From positions 1 through 32,511 of the forward strand of contig JAHECD010000051.1 of NCBI GenBank assembly GCA_024641945.1: a stretch of DNA of 32,511 bases, in the 5' to 3' direction. Under the pieces are notes generated by a model. That model saw nothing but the letters and a program-made list of their open reading frames with translations, searched no databases and was not told where the DNA came from. Shown piece after piece: positions 1 through 7,705 of this stretch. The number at the start of each line of letters is the position of its first letter. The first letter of the stretch is position 1. The stretch is from Rubrivivax sp. Lineage in GTDB: Bacteria; Pseudomonadota; Gammaproteobacteria; Burkholderiales; Burkholderiaceae_C. Both the position numbers and the translations under genes were made by a program.

Positions 1-345
1 ACCTGGCGCCTTTCGGACGACGAGGCCGTGGCCCGATGCTGTGAAGGCCTCGCCTATTTCATCCCGGACTTGCAGCGGCGCCTGATCGGCGCGCAGGTCA
101 TGCGCCAGCCGCTCGGCTACCCGATCTTTTCTCTCGAGTACGAAGACCGGCGCCAGGCGCTGGAACGAGAGGGCACGGGCATCGACGGCCTGCTCAGCAT
201 CGGGCGCAACGGCGAGTTCGCCCATCTGCTGATGGAAGACATCTACTGGCGCACCATCCGCAAGATCGACCGTCTCGCGGACCGGTTCATCGGCGACGGC
301 AGCGACGTCGACGCCACCGCCGGTCACGCCAGCGCCCTGCACTGA
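1..345 (+). CDS. FAD-dependent amine oxidoreductase-like protein, C-terminal part
   Basis: The reading frame is open from base 1 to a TGA at 343-345, so only the last 114 residues are present and the start lies outside the window. The visible part reads like the end of a protoporphyrinogen-oxidase or UDP-galactopyranose-mutase-like flavoprotein. A PIFSLEYED stretch is followed by GLLSIGRNGEFAHLLMED, the Gly-Arg-rich segment that in this superfamily closes over the FAD near the C-terminus. The protein would be cytoplasmic; such genes often sit in cell-surface polysaccharide or lipid clusters, which fits the acyltransferase that converges on it 46 bp downstream. The substrate cannot be told from this fragment. 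The superfamily is likely; the exact family is uncertain. Confidence 0.7.
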   Translation, partial: TWRLSDDEAVARCCEGLAYFIPDLQRRLIGAQVMRQPLGYPIFSLEYEDRRQALEREGTGIDGLLSIGRNGEFAHLLMEDIYWRTIRKIDRLADRFIGDGSDVDATAGHASALH

Positions 346-346
346 T

Positions 347-379
347 CGCAGGCGCAGCGGGGCGGTGGCCCTGCCTGCG
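347..379. terminator. Possible bidirectional hairpin between convergent genes
   Basis: Arms CGCAGGCGCAG and CTGCCTGCG pair, with a two-base bulge in the first arm, around a GC-rich loop. It fills the 46-bp gap between two convergent stop codons, where a shared terminator is expected. No run of T follows on either strand, so an intrinsic terminator is only possible. Confidence 0.35.
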
Positions 380-391
380 CGGGTCTCTGGC

Positions 392-2662
392 TCAACCCGG
401 TGGGCGTACCGCCGGCAACGGCAGCAGACGTTCCACGAAGGCAGCCACCGCCGCGTGCCCGGCCGGGGTCCAGTGCAGGTTCGCGCGCTGGCAGGCCGAA
501 CGCGAGACCGGCCCGGCGAAGGCCGGTCGCAGGTCGATGCAGTTCAATCCCGCGCCGGCGCACAACAAGCGAGTCAGGCGTTGCGGCTGGTCGGCGTCGA
601 ATCGGGCCGCATCGTCCAGCCGTACCCCGCGTGGGGTGTAGTCCACGCTGTCGGGCGGGCAGATCTGCGCCGGCGCCGGCACCTGCAGCACCATCGTCTT
701 CGCCGCGACGCCGTCGGCCGCGGCCTGCACCCGCTTCAATTGCGCCGCGACGCGTGGCGCCGCGCGTTGCAGGTCGGGCAAGGCGCTGCGCTCCAGCGGG
801 CCGTAGTGGCCATACAGAAACCCGCGTGCATAACGCCCGAGGCCGAGACGGTCCATGGCCTTCGGCCAGAGCTCGCTGCGCACGTACACCGCCAGGTGCG
901 ACAGGCGCACCCAGGACCACACGCCGTCCTGCAGCGGGCGGGCAAAGCCGATCAGGGTCTGGTACTGCTCGTTCGTGATTTCCGCGTCGCCGAAATCATT
1001 GACGAACAGCCCGACGAGCACGATGTCGGGCCGGAAGCGCGGCGCGAAGTCCTCCACCACCGCGGCGTACTGGTTCGGTCCCCAGCCGGTGATGGACAGG
1101 TTGAGTATCTCCACTGCGACGCCGCGTGCGCGCAGCGCGGCCTCGAGCTGGCGTGGCCAGCTCTGTGCCGTGTCCACGCCCTCGGCACTCTCGTAGGCAT
1201 CCCCGGTGACGAGGATGCGCAACGTGCCTGGTGGCTTGGGGCCCGGATAGTCGGGCGCGGGGAAGCCGATCGGGCTCGCCTGCGCGACGTAGTCGTAGCC
1301 GTTCCAGCGCAGGCGTGTCGTGCGGCTGGGCACCATCTTGTAGCCGTAGCGCTCGTCCGGCTGCAGCGCCGCGCGCTCGCCCCACCCGAGGACTTCCTGC
1401 GGGTCGAGCGCACGCACCGACGCCTCGGCCAGCAGCAGCGCGGCCACCAGCGTCGTGCCCACGGCCACCGCGTGGCGCCAATGGTTCTTCGTCAGTTTCG
1501 GTCGGTGCCGGCCGGACCATGCCACCCACGCGCGTTGCGCCGGCCGGCTCGCCCACTCGAGCACCAAAGCGAGCGCGGCGGTCAGCGCGGCGAGTCCCGC
1601 CAGCAGGCCCAGCATCACGTACCAGGGACGGGACTCCAGATCGTCCGGCACGAACCAGATGATCAGCGGGTGGTGCACGAGAAATATCGAAAGCGAGTGG
1701 TCCGACAACCAGCGCCAACCGCGTCCAAGCAGGCCGTTGCCTGCCGGCGCCAGGGCATGGAACAGTACGATCCAGCCGCCCCCGACGAGCAGGAAGGCGA
1801 CCGACAGCCCCGACAACGAGAAAGACAGCAGATTGCCCAGCAGCACGGCCGCTGCGCCCGCCATCCCCAGGGCGGTCGCCGGCGCTGCCCATCGGTGTGC
1901 TGCCGGGCGTTGAAGCCACACGGCAAAGGCCATCCCGAAAGCGAATTCGGGCAGGCGGGTGACGAAGAAGCCGCCACGCGACCACCAGCCGACGAGCGAA
2001 GGTTCGAACAGGCCCGCGGCGCGGACCAACAGCGACAACCCGCCGACGACCCAGAAGAAGCGCGCCGGGCCCCAGCGGCGCAGCGCCTGCATCAGCAGCG
2101 GGAAGACCAGGTAGAACTGGAGCAGCAACCCGATGAACCACCACGCGGGCGCAAAGTGGTACATCACCGGCCGCAGCATGCGCAGGCCTGCCAGGCTGGC
2201 CCAGGTCTGCCACTCGGTCACGCGCAGCGCAGGCTCCATGCCGATCGACAACAGCACGAACATCACGTGCGCGGTGATCCACAACGGCACGATGCGCATC
2301 AGGCGCTTGCGGTAGAACTCGCGCGCCGGCATCGGCTGCGACTCGCGCAGTGCGGACCACGCGAGTCCGACGCCGCTGGCGACGATGAAGATCTGCACGC
2401 CCTGGTCGCCGGGGAAGGCGACCCATCGGACGAGGTTGGCGACCAGCCCGTCGAACCCGGGCAGGTCGAGCGGCAGGAGTTGCGAGAACCGGTCCGCCAG
2501 TGGTGCCCAGTTGCGGCGTGGATTGCCGAAGTGCGGGCTCGTCGTGAACTGCTCGACGAAGTGCAACACGAAGATCCAGGCGATGGCCAGACCCTTGGCC
2601 AGGTCGAGCCAGGCGACTCTCGGCGCCTCAGGCCTGCTGTCGATGTTTCGAGTTTGATCCAC
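392..2662 (-). CDS. Membrane O-acyltransferase (acyltransferase-3/OafA type) fused to a degenerate SGNH domain
   Basis: This 756-residue protein starts at a GTG. Residues 15-400 form an acyltransferase-3 domain of about ten membrane helices. It begins LDLAKGLAIAWIFVLHF, with the conserved His at residue 34; Lys23 stands where many members have Arg. Residues 480-750 resemble the C-terminal SGNH (GDSL) hydrolase domain of OafA-type enzymes, which move acyl groups onto cell-surface glycans. In block I the usual GDS reads GDA (Ala489), so the nucleophilic Ser is missing. Gly526 and Asn555 (FVNDFGD) remain. The last block reads ANLHWTPAGH, keeping His730 but with Asn728 and Ala727 where Asp is expected. 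The periplasmic domain therefore looks catalytically dead while the membrane domain looks intact. It lies 101 bp downstream of ileS, in the place usually held by lspA. Confidence 0.9.
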   Translation of the reverse strand: MDQTRNIDSRPEAPRVAWLDLAKGLAIAWIFVLHFVEQFTTSPHFGNPRRNWAPLADRFSQLLPLDLPGFDGLVANLVRWVAFPGDQGVQIFIVASGVGLAWSALRESQPMPAREFYRKRLMRIVPLWITAHVMFVLLSIGMEPALRVTEWQTWASLAGLRMLRPVMYHFAPAWWFIGLLLQFYLVFPLLMQALRRWGPARFFWVVGGLSLLVRAAGLFEPSLVGWWSRGGFFVTRLPEFAFGMAFAVWLQRPAAHRWAAPATALGMAGAAAVLLGNLLSFSLSGLSVAFLLVGGGWIVLFHALAPAGNGLLGRGWRWLSDHSLSIFLVHHPLIIWFVPDDLESRPWYVMLGLLAGLAALTAALALVLEWASRPAQRAWVAWSGRHRPKLTKNHWRHAVAVGTTLVAALLLAEASVRALDPQEVLGWGERAALQPDERYGYKMVPSRTTRLRWNGYDYVAQASPIGFPAPDYPGPKPPGTLRILVTGDAYESAEGVDTAQSWPRQLEAALRARGVAVEILNLSITGWGPNQYAAVVEDFAPRFRPDIVLVGLFVNDFGDAEITNEQYQTLIGFARPLQDGVWSWVRLSHLAVYVRSELWPKAMDRLGLGRYARGFLYGHYGPLERSALPDLQRAAPRVAAQLKRVQAAADGVAAKTMVLQVPAPAQICPPDSVDYTPRGVRLDDAARFDADQPQRLTRLLCAGAGLNCIDLRPAFAGPVSRSACQRANLHWTPAGHAAVAAFVERLLPLPAVRPPG

Positions 2663-2668
2663 GCCGCG

Positions 2669-2674
2669 ATTGTC
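2669..2674 (-). promoter_or_regulatory. -10-like GACAAT six bases before the acyltransferase GTG start
   Basis: Reading the minus strand, GACAAT is followed by six bases and then the GTG at 2662. The gene has no Shine-Dalgarno. If this is a -10 box, transcription would begin at about the first base of the start codon (leaderless). No -35 match is seen. Confidence 0.3.
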
Positions 2675-2707
2675 CGCGCCAATGCGGTGCCGGCCTGCCG
2701 GAAGGAC

Positions 2708-2744
2708 CCGCCGGCCCGTCCCCGAAAGCGGGGTGGGCCGGCGG
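2708..2744 (-). terminator. Strong GC hairpin downstream of ileS
   Basis: A 10-bp stem (CCGCCGGCCC with GGGCCGGCGG) continues into a 5-bp stem (CCCCG with CGGGG) around a four-base loop. It lies 19 bp past the ileS stop codon and upstream of the acyltransferase gene. The position and stability fit an ileS terminator. The bases after it on the minus strand are GTCCTTCC rather than a T-run, so efficiency is uncertain. Confidence 0.55.
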
Positions 2745-2763
2745 CCCGAAATCGGCTAGGCCG

Positions 2764-5601
2764 TCAAGCCACGGCGCGGCGCTCGCCGTCGCCGAACAGG
2801 TTGCTGGTGCAGCGGCCGCAGATCGCCGGGTGCGCGGGATCGGCGCCCACGTCGTCGCGCCAATGCCAGCAGCGGGCGCACTTGGTAGCGCTGGATGGCG
2901 TGACCGTGATCTTCAACTGATCCCCGGCCTCGAGCGCCGCGGCCGACGTGATGAAGACGAACTTCAGGTCGCCGCCGAGCGCCGCGAGCAGCGCGCGGTC
3001 GGCATCGCTGCAGGCCACGGTCACATTGGCCTGCAACGAAGAGCCCACGCCGCCGGCGGTGCGCACGGACTCGATCTCCTTGTTCACCGCGTCGCGAATC
3101 TCGCGGATGCGCGACCACTTGGCCAGCAACGCCTCGTCCGGCGCGGCGAAGGCGGCATAGGTCTCGGTGAAGATCGACGGCGTGCTGCCGACGAACGCCC
3201 AGGCCTCTTCGGCGGTGAAGCTGAGGAACGGCGCCATCCAGCGCAGCATCGCCTGCAGGATCTGCGCAAGCGCCGTCTGCGCGCTGCGGCGCGCCGCGGA
3301 GCCCGGCGCGGTGGTGTACAGGCGGTCCTTCAGCACGTCGAGGTAGAACGCGCCCAGGTCCTCCGAGCAGTAGACCTGCAGCTTGGACACCACCGGGTGG
3401 AATTCGTACACCTCGTAGTGCGCCAGGATCTCCGCCTGCAACTGTGCGGCGCGCGCGACGGCCCAGCGGTCGATCTCGAGCATCTGCGCCGCCGGCACGG
3501 CATGCAGCGCGGCGTCGAAGTCCGACGTGTTGGCCATCAGGAAGCGCAGCGTGTTGCGGATGCGGCGGTACGCGTCCACCACGCGGGCGAGGATCTTGTC
3601 GTCGATGTTGAGGTCGCCGGAATAGTCGGTCGCGGCACACCACAGGCGCACGACCTCGGCGCCGAGCTTGTCGCTCACGCTCTGCGGCTCGACCACGTTG
3701 CCGAGCGACTTGCTCATCTTGCGGCCCTGGCCATCGGTGGCAAAGCCGTGCGTGAGCAGCCCGCGGTAGGGCGCACGTCCTTCGAGCGCGCAGGCGATCA
3801 GCAACGACGAGTGGAACCACCCGCGGTGCTGGTCGTGGCCCTCGAGATAGAGGTCGGCCTCGGGGCCGGCGTCGTGGCGGCCGAGGTTGCCCGCGGGCCC
3901 CTGGTGCGACCCGCGCAGCACATGCGAGAAGGTCGAGCCGGAGTCGAACCAGACGTCGAGGATGTCGTTGCTCTTGGCATAGTGCGCCGCCTCGGCGCCG
4001 AGCCATTCGGCCGGCTCGAGCTTGCTCCAGGCCTCGATGCCGCCGTGCGCGACGAGATCGGCCGCACGGTCCATCAGCGCCAGCGTGTCGGGGTGCAATT
4101 CGCCCGTCACCTTGTGCAGGAAGAAGGGCAGCGGCACGCCCCAGTTGCGCTGCCGGCTGATGCACCAGTCGGGCCGGTTGGCGATCATGTCGCGCAGGCG
4201 CGCACGGCCGTTCTCGGGATAGAAGCTCGTGGCGTCGATCGCCGCCAGCGCGGTCTGGCGCAGCGTCTGCACCGGCTTCTCGCGGGCGCATACGCCCATG
4301 CCTTCGTCCATGCGCACGAACCACTGCGCCGCGGCGCGGTAGATCACGGGGGATTTGTGGCGCCAGCAATGCGGGTAGCTGTGCAGCAGCTTGTCGGTGG
4401 CGAGCAGGCGGTCGCTCTGCCCGAGGACCTCGACGATGCGCGCGTTGGCCTTCCAGATGTCCATGCCGCCGAACAGCGGCAGCGTGTCCTCGTAGCGGCC
4501 ATTGCCCTGCACCGGGTTGAGGATCTCGTCGTGCTTCAGGCCGTGCGCGATGCAGGAGTTGAAGTCTTCCACGCCGTACGCGGGCGACGAATGTACGAGG
4601 CCGGTGCCGTCGTCGGCTGTCGCGTAGTCGGCGAGATAGACCGGGGCGGTGCGGGCGTAGCCGGGGTCGGTCCGCGCCAACGGATGGTGGAAATGCAGGC
4701 CGCCGAGCTTCTCACCCGTCGTCGTCGCGACGACGCGGCCTTCCAGCCCGTAGCGGCCGAGGCATTTTTCCACCAGCGCCTTGGCCAGGACCAGCAGCCC
4801 GCGCGGGGTGTCGACGAGTGCGTAGACGAGCTCCGGGTTCAGGTTCAGCGCCTGGTTGGCAGGGATGGTCCACGGCGTCGTGGTCCAGATCACCGCGTAC
4901 GCCGGCTGGCTCAGTGAAGACAGCCCGAACGCGGCGGCCAATTTGTCGGGCTCGGCCGCGAGAAATGCCACGTCCACCGTCGGCGACGTCTTGTCGGCAT
5001 ATTCGATCTCGAATTCGGCCAGCGACGAGCCGCAGTCGAAGCACCAGTACACCGGCTTGGCACCGCGGTAGACGAAGCCGCGCTCCATCAGCCGCTTGAG
5101 CACGCGGATCTCGCCGGCCTCGTTGCCGGGGTCCATCGTGCGGTACGGGTGCTCCCAGTCGCCGAGCACGCCCAGGCGCTGGAAATCCTTCTTCTGCTGC
5201 GCGATCTGCTCGGTGGCGAAGGCGCGGCTTTTCGCCTGCACCTCGTCGCGCGGCAGGTTCCGGCCGTGCAGCTTCTCGATCGCATTTTCGATCGGCAGGC
5301 CATGGCAATCCCACCCCGGCACGTAGCGCGCGTCGTAGCCGCCGAGCTGGCGCGACTTGACGACCATGTCCTTCAGCACCTTGTTTACCGCGTGGCCGAT
5401 GTGCAGCTTGCCGTTGGCATACGGCGGGCCGTCGTGCAGCACGAACAGCGGCGCGCCGTGGCGCGCGTCGCGCAGGCGCTTGTACAGGCCCTGCTCGTTC
5501 CAGGCCTTGATCCAGCCGGGCTCGCGCTTGGGCAGGTCGCCGCGCATCGGGAATGGCGTGTCGGGCAGGTTCAGGGTCTTGCTGTAGTCGGGGGCGGTCA
5601 T
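2764..5601 (-). CDS. ileS: Isoleucyl-tRNA synthetase
   Basis: This class I aminoacyl-tRNA synthetase charges tRNA-Ile in the cytoplasm. The 945-residue length matches the bacterial type. The HIGH motif lies at residues 67-70 and KMSKS at 628-632. The long insert between them carries the editing domain (including [19 protein letters not shown]). The C-terminal zinc finger has Cys908, Cys911, Cys928 and Cys931. The frame stays open well upstream, but the ATG at 5601 is preferred: AAGGA lies seven bases before it and the protein begins in register with the family ([19 protein letters not shown]). The 271 bp upstream, shared with the divergent mipA-like gene, hold no T-box-like element or other gene that I can see. 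ribF and lspA, its usual neighbours, are respectively displaced and missing here. Confidence 0.98.
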   Translation of the reverse strand: MTAPDYSKTLNLPDTPFPMRGDLPKREPGWIKAWNEQGLYKRLRDARHGAPLFVLHDGPPYANGKLHIGHAVNKVLKDMVVKSRQLGGYDARYVPGWDCHGLPIENAIEKLHGRNLPRDEVQAKSRAFATEQIAQQKKDFQRLGVLGDWEHPYRTMDPGNEAGEIRVLKRLMERGFVYRGAKPVYWCFDCGSSLAEFEIEYADKTSPTVDVAFLAAEPDKLAAAFGLSSLSQPAYAVIWTTTPWTIPANQALNLNPELVYALVDTPRGLLVLAKALVEKCLGRYGLEGRVVATTTGEKLGGLHFHHPLARTDPGYARTAPVYLADYATADDGTGLVHSSPAYGVEDFNSCIAHGLKHDEILNPVQGNGRYEDTLPLFGGMDIWKANARIVEVLGQSDRLLATDKLLHSYPHCWRHKSPVIYRAAAQWFVRMDEGMGVCAREKPVQTLRQTALAAIDATSFYPENGRARLRDMIANRPDWCISRQRNWGVPLPFFLHKVTGELHPDTLALMDRAADLVAHGGIEAWSKLEPAEWLGAEAAHYAKSNDILDVWFDSGSTFSHVLRGSHQGPAGNLGRHDAGPEADLYLEGHDQHRGWFHSSLLIACALEGRAPYRGLLTHGFATDGQGRKMSKSLGNVVEPQSVSDKLGAEVVRLWCAATDYSGDLNIDDKILARVVDAYRRIRNTLRFLMANTSDFDAALHAVPAAQMLEIDRWAVARAAQLQAEILAHYEVYEFHPVVSKLQVYCSEDLGAFYLDVLKDRLYTTAPGSAARRSAQTALAQILQAMLRWMAPFLSFTAEEAWAFVGSTPSIFTETYAAFAAPDEALLAKWSRIREIRDAVNKEIESVRTAGGVGSSLQANVTVACSDADRALLAALGGDLKFVFITSAAALEAGDQLKITVTPSSATKCARCWHWRDDVGADPAHPAICGRCTSNLFGDGERRAVA

Positions 5602-5872
5602 CTGGAGTCCTTCGTGCGGCGCGCATCGGTCGTCGCGTAAAGCGGCCCTCGGGGGTCGGGCGACAGGGGCCGCGGGCGGCGGCATGCAACGCGGGGTCTT
5701 TCGGCAGTGCTCGCCGGCCCGGGGGACCGGCGGCGCTTCATCGGCGCTTAAGTTGCCGCGCGAATAATTCGATCGCGCGTGGACTGCCTGCGTGTGGCGG
5801 CGTGCCAGCGGGCGGGTGAGCGGCGGTGGGACGACGACAATGCCATGCAGCCATTTTAGCGACGAGGTGACG

Positions 5873-6700
5873 ATGTACCGCATTCTCCAGGCCAACGCGC
5901 GCACTGCGGCACTGCTGGCCGGTTTTGCCGCCGTCCTGCCGGCCTGGGCCGAGGACGACGCCACGCCCAAGGCCAAGTCCGATATCGAAGGGGCGATCGG
6001 CTTGCTCGTGCATCACAACCCGGCGTTCCCGGGCTCGTCCGACTACCAGACCCGCGCACAACCGGCGGGTTTCCTGCGCTGGGGCCGTTTCACCGTCACC
6101 GGCGCCGGCGGTTTCACGACCAAGCGTGACGACGAGGTCGAGCGTGGCCTGGGGGCGCAGCTCGTGCGGCGCGAAGGCCTGCGGGTGAGCCTCGGCCTGC
6201 GCTACGACAACGGACGCAGCGAATCCGACAGCGTCCAGCTGGCCGGCATGGGCGAGATCAAGCGCACCGTGCGCGCGCGCCTGTCTACACGCTGGGACAT
6301 CGACCCCGACTGGCGCGCCAGCGCCGGCTTGAGCGTGGACGCCCTGAATCGTGGCGGCGGCTACGTCGTCGACGCCTCGCTGGCGCGCGAATGGCGGCTG
6401 CCGCGGCAGACCACCTGGACGATGGGCGTCGGCGTCTCCGGCGCGGGCGACAAGTACATGCAGAACTGGCACGGCGTGACGGCCGAGCAGGCCGCGCGAT
6501 CGGGTTACCCGGAGTTCCGGGCCAGAGAAGGCCTGCGGGACGTCCGGCTGACCGGTGTGCTGCGATCGGAATTTGCGCACCGCTGGGCCGGATTCGTCGG
6601 CTTCGGCGTGGTGCGCGCGCTCGGCTCCGCGGCGGACAGCCCGCTGACACGCCAGCTCACGAGCTGGCAGGCCAACGGCGCGGTGGTCTGGCGGTTCTAG
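5873..6700 (+). CDS. MipA/OmpV-family outer-membrane protein
   Basis: A 275-residue outer-membrane beta-barrel precursor. Residues 1-26 form a signal peptide with a hydrophobic core ([15 protein letters not shown]), probably cut after AWA26. The mature part alternates polar and hydrophobic residues in short strands and ends in an aromatic (VVWRF), the usual C-terminal signature for insertion by the Bam machinery. Family features include an early periplasmic-side stretch ([16 protein letters not shown]) and later [14 protein letters not shown] and [18 protein letters not shown]. The ATG at 5873 has GAGGTGA about five bases upstream. MipA proteins were named for scaffolding murein synthases, but most members have no proven role. 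The gene faces opposite to ribF and ileS and lies between them; its stop codon overlaps that of ribF. Confidence 0.85.
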   Translation: MYRILQANARTAALLAGFAAVLPAWAEDDATPKAKSDIEGAIGLLVHHNPAFPGSSDYQTRAQPAGFLRWGRFTVTGAGGFTTKRDDEVERGLGAQLVRREGLRVSLGLRYDNGRSESDSVQLAGMGEIKRTVRARLSTRWDIDPDWRASAGLSVDALNRGGGYVVDASLAREWRLPRQTTWTMGVGVSGAGDKYMQNWHGVTAEQAARSGYPEFRAREGLRDVRLTGVLRSEFAHRWAGFVGFGVVRALGSAADSPLTRQLTSWQANGAVVWRF

Positions 6701-7692
6701 GCGCGGATGGAGGCCTGCGCGCCACCCGTCGACGCGGCAAACCAGTCGCGAGCGTGCTGCACGTCCTGCGCGATCCCGGCGCGCAGGGCGTCGAGTCCGT
6801 CGTAGCGGCGCTCGTCGTGCAGCTTGTGCATCAGTTCGACCCGCAGGCAGCGGCCGTAGCCGTCCTCCAGCCCGAGTGACGCCGGCCATTCCAGGCAGTG
6901 CGCCTCGAGCAGAACCCGCCCCGCATCCTCGACCGTCGGCCGCACGCCCAGGCTGACCACGGCGGGCACTGCGGCATCGACGAGACCCTGCACCTGGGCC
7001 ACGAAGATGCCCATCGCAGCCGGCCGGGGGTGGCCAAAACGCACGTTGAGGGTGCGAAAGCCCAGCTCGCGGCCCAGCTTGCGGCCATGCACGGCGTGGC
7101 CCGTGACGCTGTACGGTCGTCCCAGCAGCGTGGCGGCCCGGGCCATGTCGCCAGCGGCCAGCGCCTCGCGCACGGCCGAACTCGAGACACGCAGGCCGTG
7201 CACCTCGTAGCTCATCATTCGCGCCACCTCGAAACCCGCCGCCCCACCGGCGGCGTCGAGCATGGCGTAGTCGCCCGCGCGCCGGGCGCCGAAGCGGAAA
7301 TCGTCGCCCACCAGCACATAACGCGCGCCGAGCCCGCGCAACAGGATCTCGTCGACGAAGGCCTGCGGCGCGAGCGATGCGAGCGTGTCGTCGAAGCGCA
7401 GCACCACCACGCGGTCGACCCCGCAACGTGCGAGCTCCAGCATGGCGTCGCGCAGAGTCGAGATGCGGCGTGGCGCCTGGTCGGGCCGGCCGCCGCGTGC
7501 GGCGAAGAAGTCGCGCGGGTGCGGCTCGAACGTAAGCACGCAGCTCGGCACGCCGCGGTGTCGCGCTTCGTTGGTCAGCAAGGCGAGCATGGCCTGGTGG
7601 CCGCGGTGGACGCCGTCGAAATTGCCGATCGTCAGCGCGCAGCCGCTTTCACGCAGCGCGTCGGAGCGGGCCAGCCCTCGAAAGACCTGCAT
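6697..7692 (-). CDS. ribF: Bifunctional riboflavin kinase / FAD synthetase
   Basis: This 331-residue cytoplasmic enzyme phosphorylates riboflavin to FMN and adenylates FMN to FAD. The N-terminal adenylyltransferase domain carries GNFDGVHRGH at residues 23-32 and the VSSSAVREAL segment around 169-178. The C-terminal kinase domain has LGFRTLN at 210-216, where most homologues read a PTAN core; Thr and Asn, which bind Mg-ATP, are kept while Pro and Ala are replaced. The catalytic-side HDE lies at 292-294. The start is 8 bases after the histidine kinase stop, without a Shine-Dalgarno. A CATAAT hexamer overlaps that stop codon seven bases before the ATG, so ribF may have its own leaderless promoter. 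Its last four bases (CTAG) are shared with the convergent mipA-like gene. Confidence 0.95.
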   Translation of the reverse strand: MQVFRGLARSDALRESGCALTIGNFDGVHRGHQAMLALLTNEARHRGVPSCVLTFEPHPRDFFAARGGRPDQAPRRISTLRDAMLELARCGVDRVVVLRFDDTLASLAPQAFVDEILLRGLGARYVLVGDDFRFGARRAGDYAMLDAAGGAAGFEVARMMSYEVHGLRVSSSAVREALAAGDMARAATLLGRPYSVTGHAVHGRKLGRELGFRTLNVRFGHPRPAAMGIFVAQVQGLVDAAVPAVVSLGVRPTVEDAGRVLLEAHCLEWPASLGLEDGYGRCLRVELMHKLHDERRYDGLDALRAGIAQDVQHARDWFAASTGGAQASIRA

Positions 7693-7699
7693 GGCGGGA

Positions 7700-7705
7700 A
7701 TTATG
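7700..7705 (-). promoter_or_regulatory. -10-like CATAAT overlapping the kinase stop, before ribF
   Basis: On the minus strand CATAAT matches five of six bases of the sigma-70 -10 consensus and ends seven bases before the ribF ATG. The TAA stop of the preceding gene lies within it. There is no clear -35 match. It could give a leaderless ribF transcript. Confidence 0.35.

Noticed and set aside
365..2920. 851-residue open frame on the plus strand opposite the acyltransferase
   Set aside because: It is Arg/Gln/His-rich, has no family motif, and spans the ends of two well-supported minus-strand genes. It is a shadow frame of GC-rich coding DNA.
2830..4917. 695-residue plus-strand frame opposite ileS
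   Set aside because: Low-complexity composition and full overlap with the unmistakable isoleucyl-tRNA synthetase.
5602..5872. T-box or other riboswitch upstream of ileS
   Set aside because: No T-box sequence or antiterminator-like structure is visible, and T-boxes are rare outside Firmicutes and relatives. Only a short CGCCGG/CCGGCG hairpin is seen.
7044..7064. RTLN in place of the PTAN core of the RibF kinase domain as a sign of lost activity
   Set aside because: The Mg-ATP-binding Thr and Asn are kept and the rest of the domain is intact. I recall similar variants in other Burkholderiales, so it is probably a lineage trait.
5738..7426. 562-residue minus-strand frame crossing ribF and the mipA-like gene
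   Set aside because: It reads ribF out of frame and the antisense strand of the outer-membrane protein gene, with no recognisable domain.
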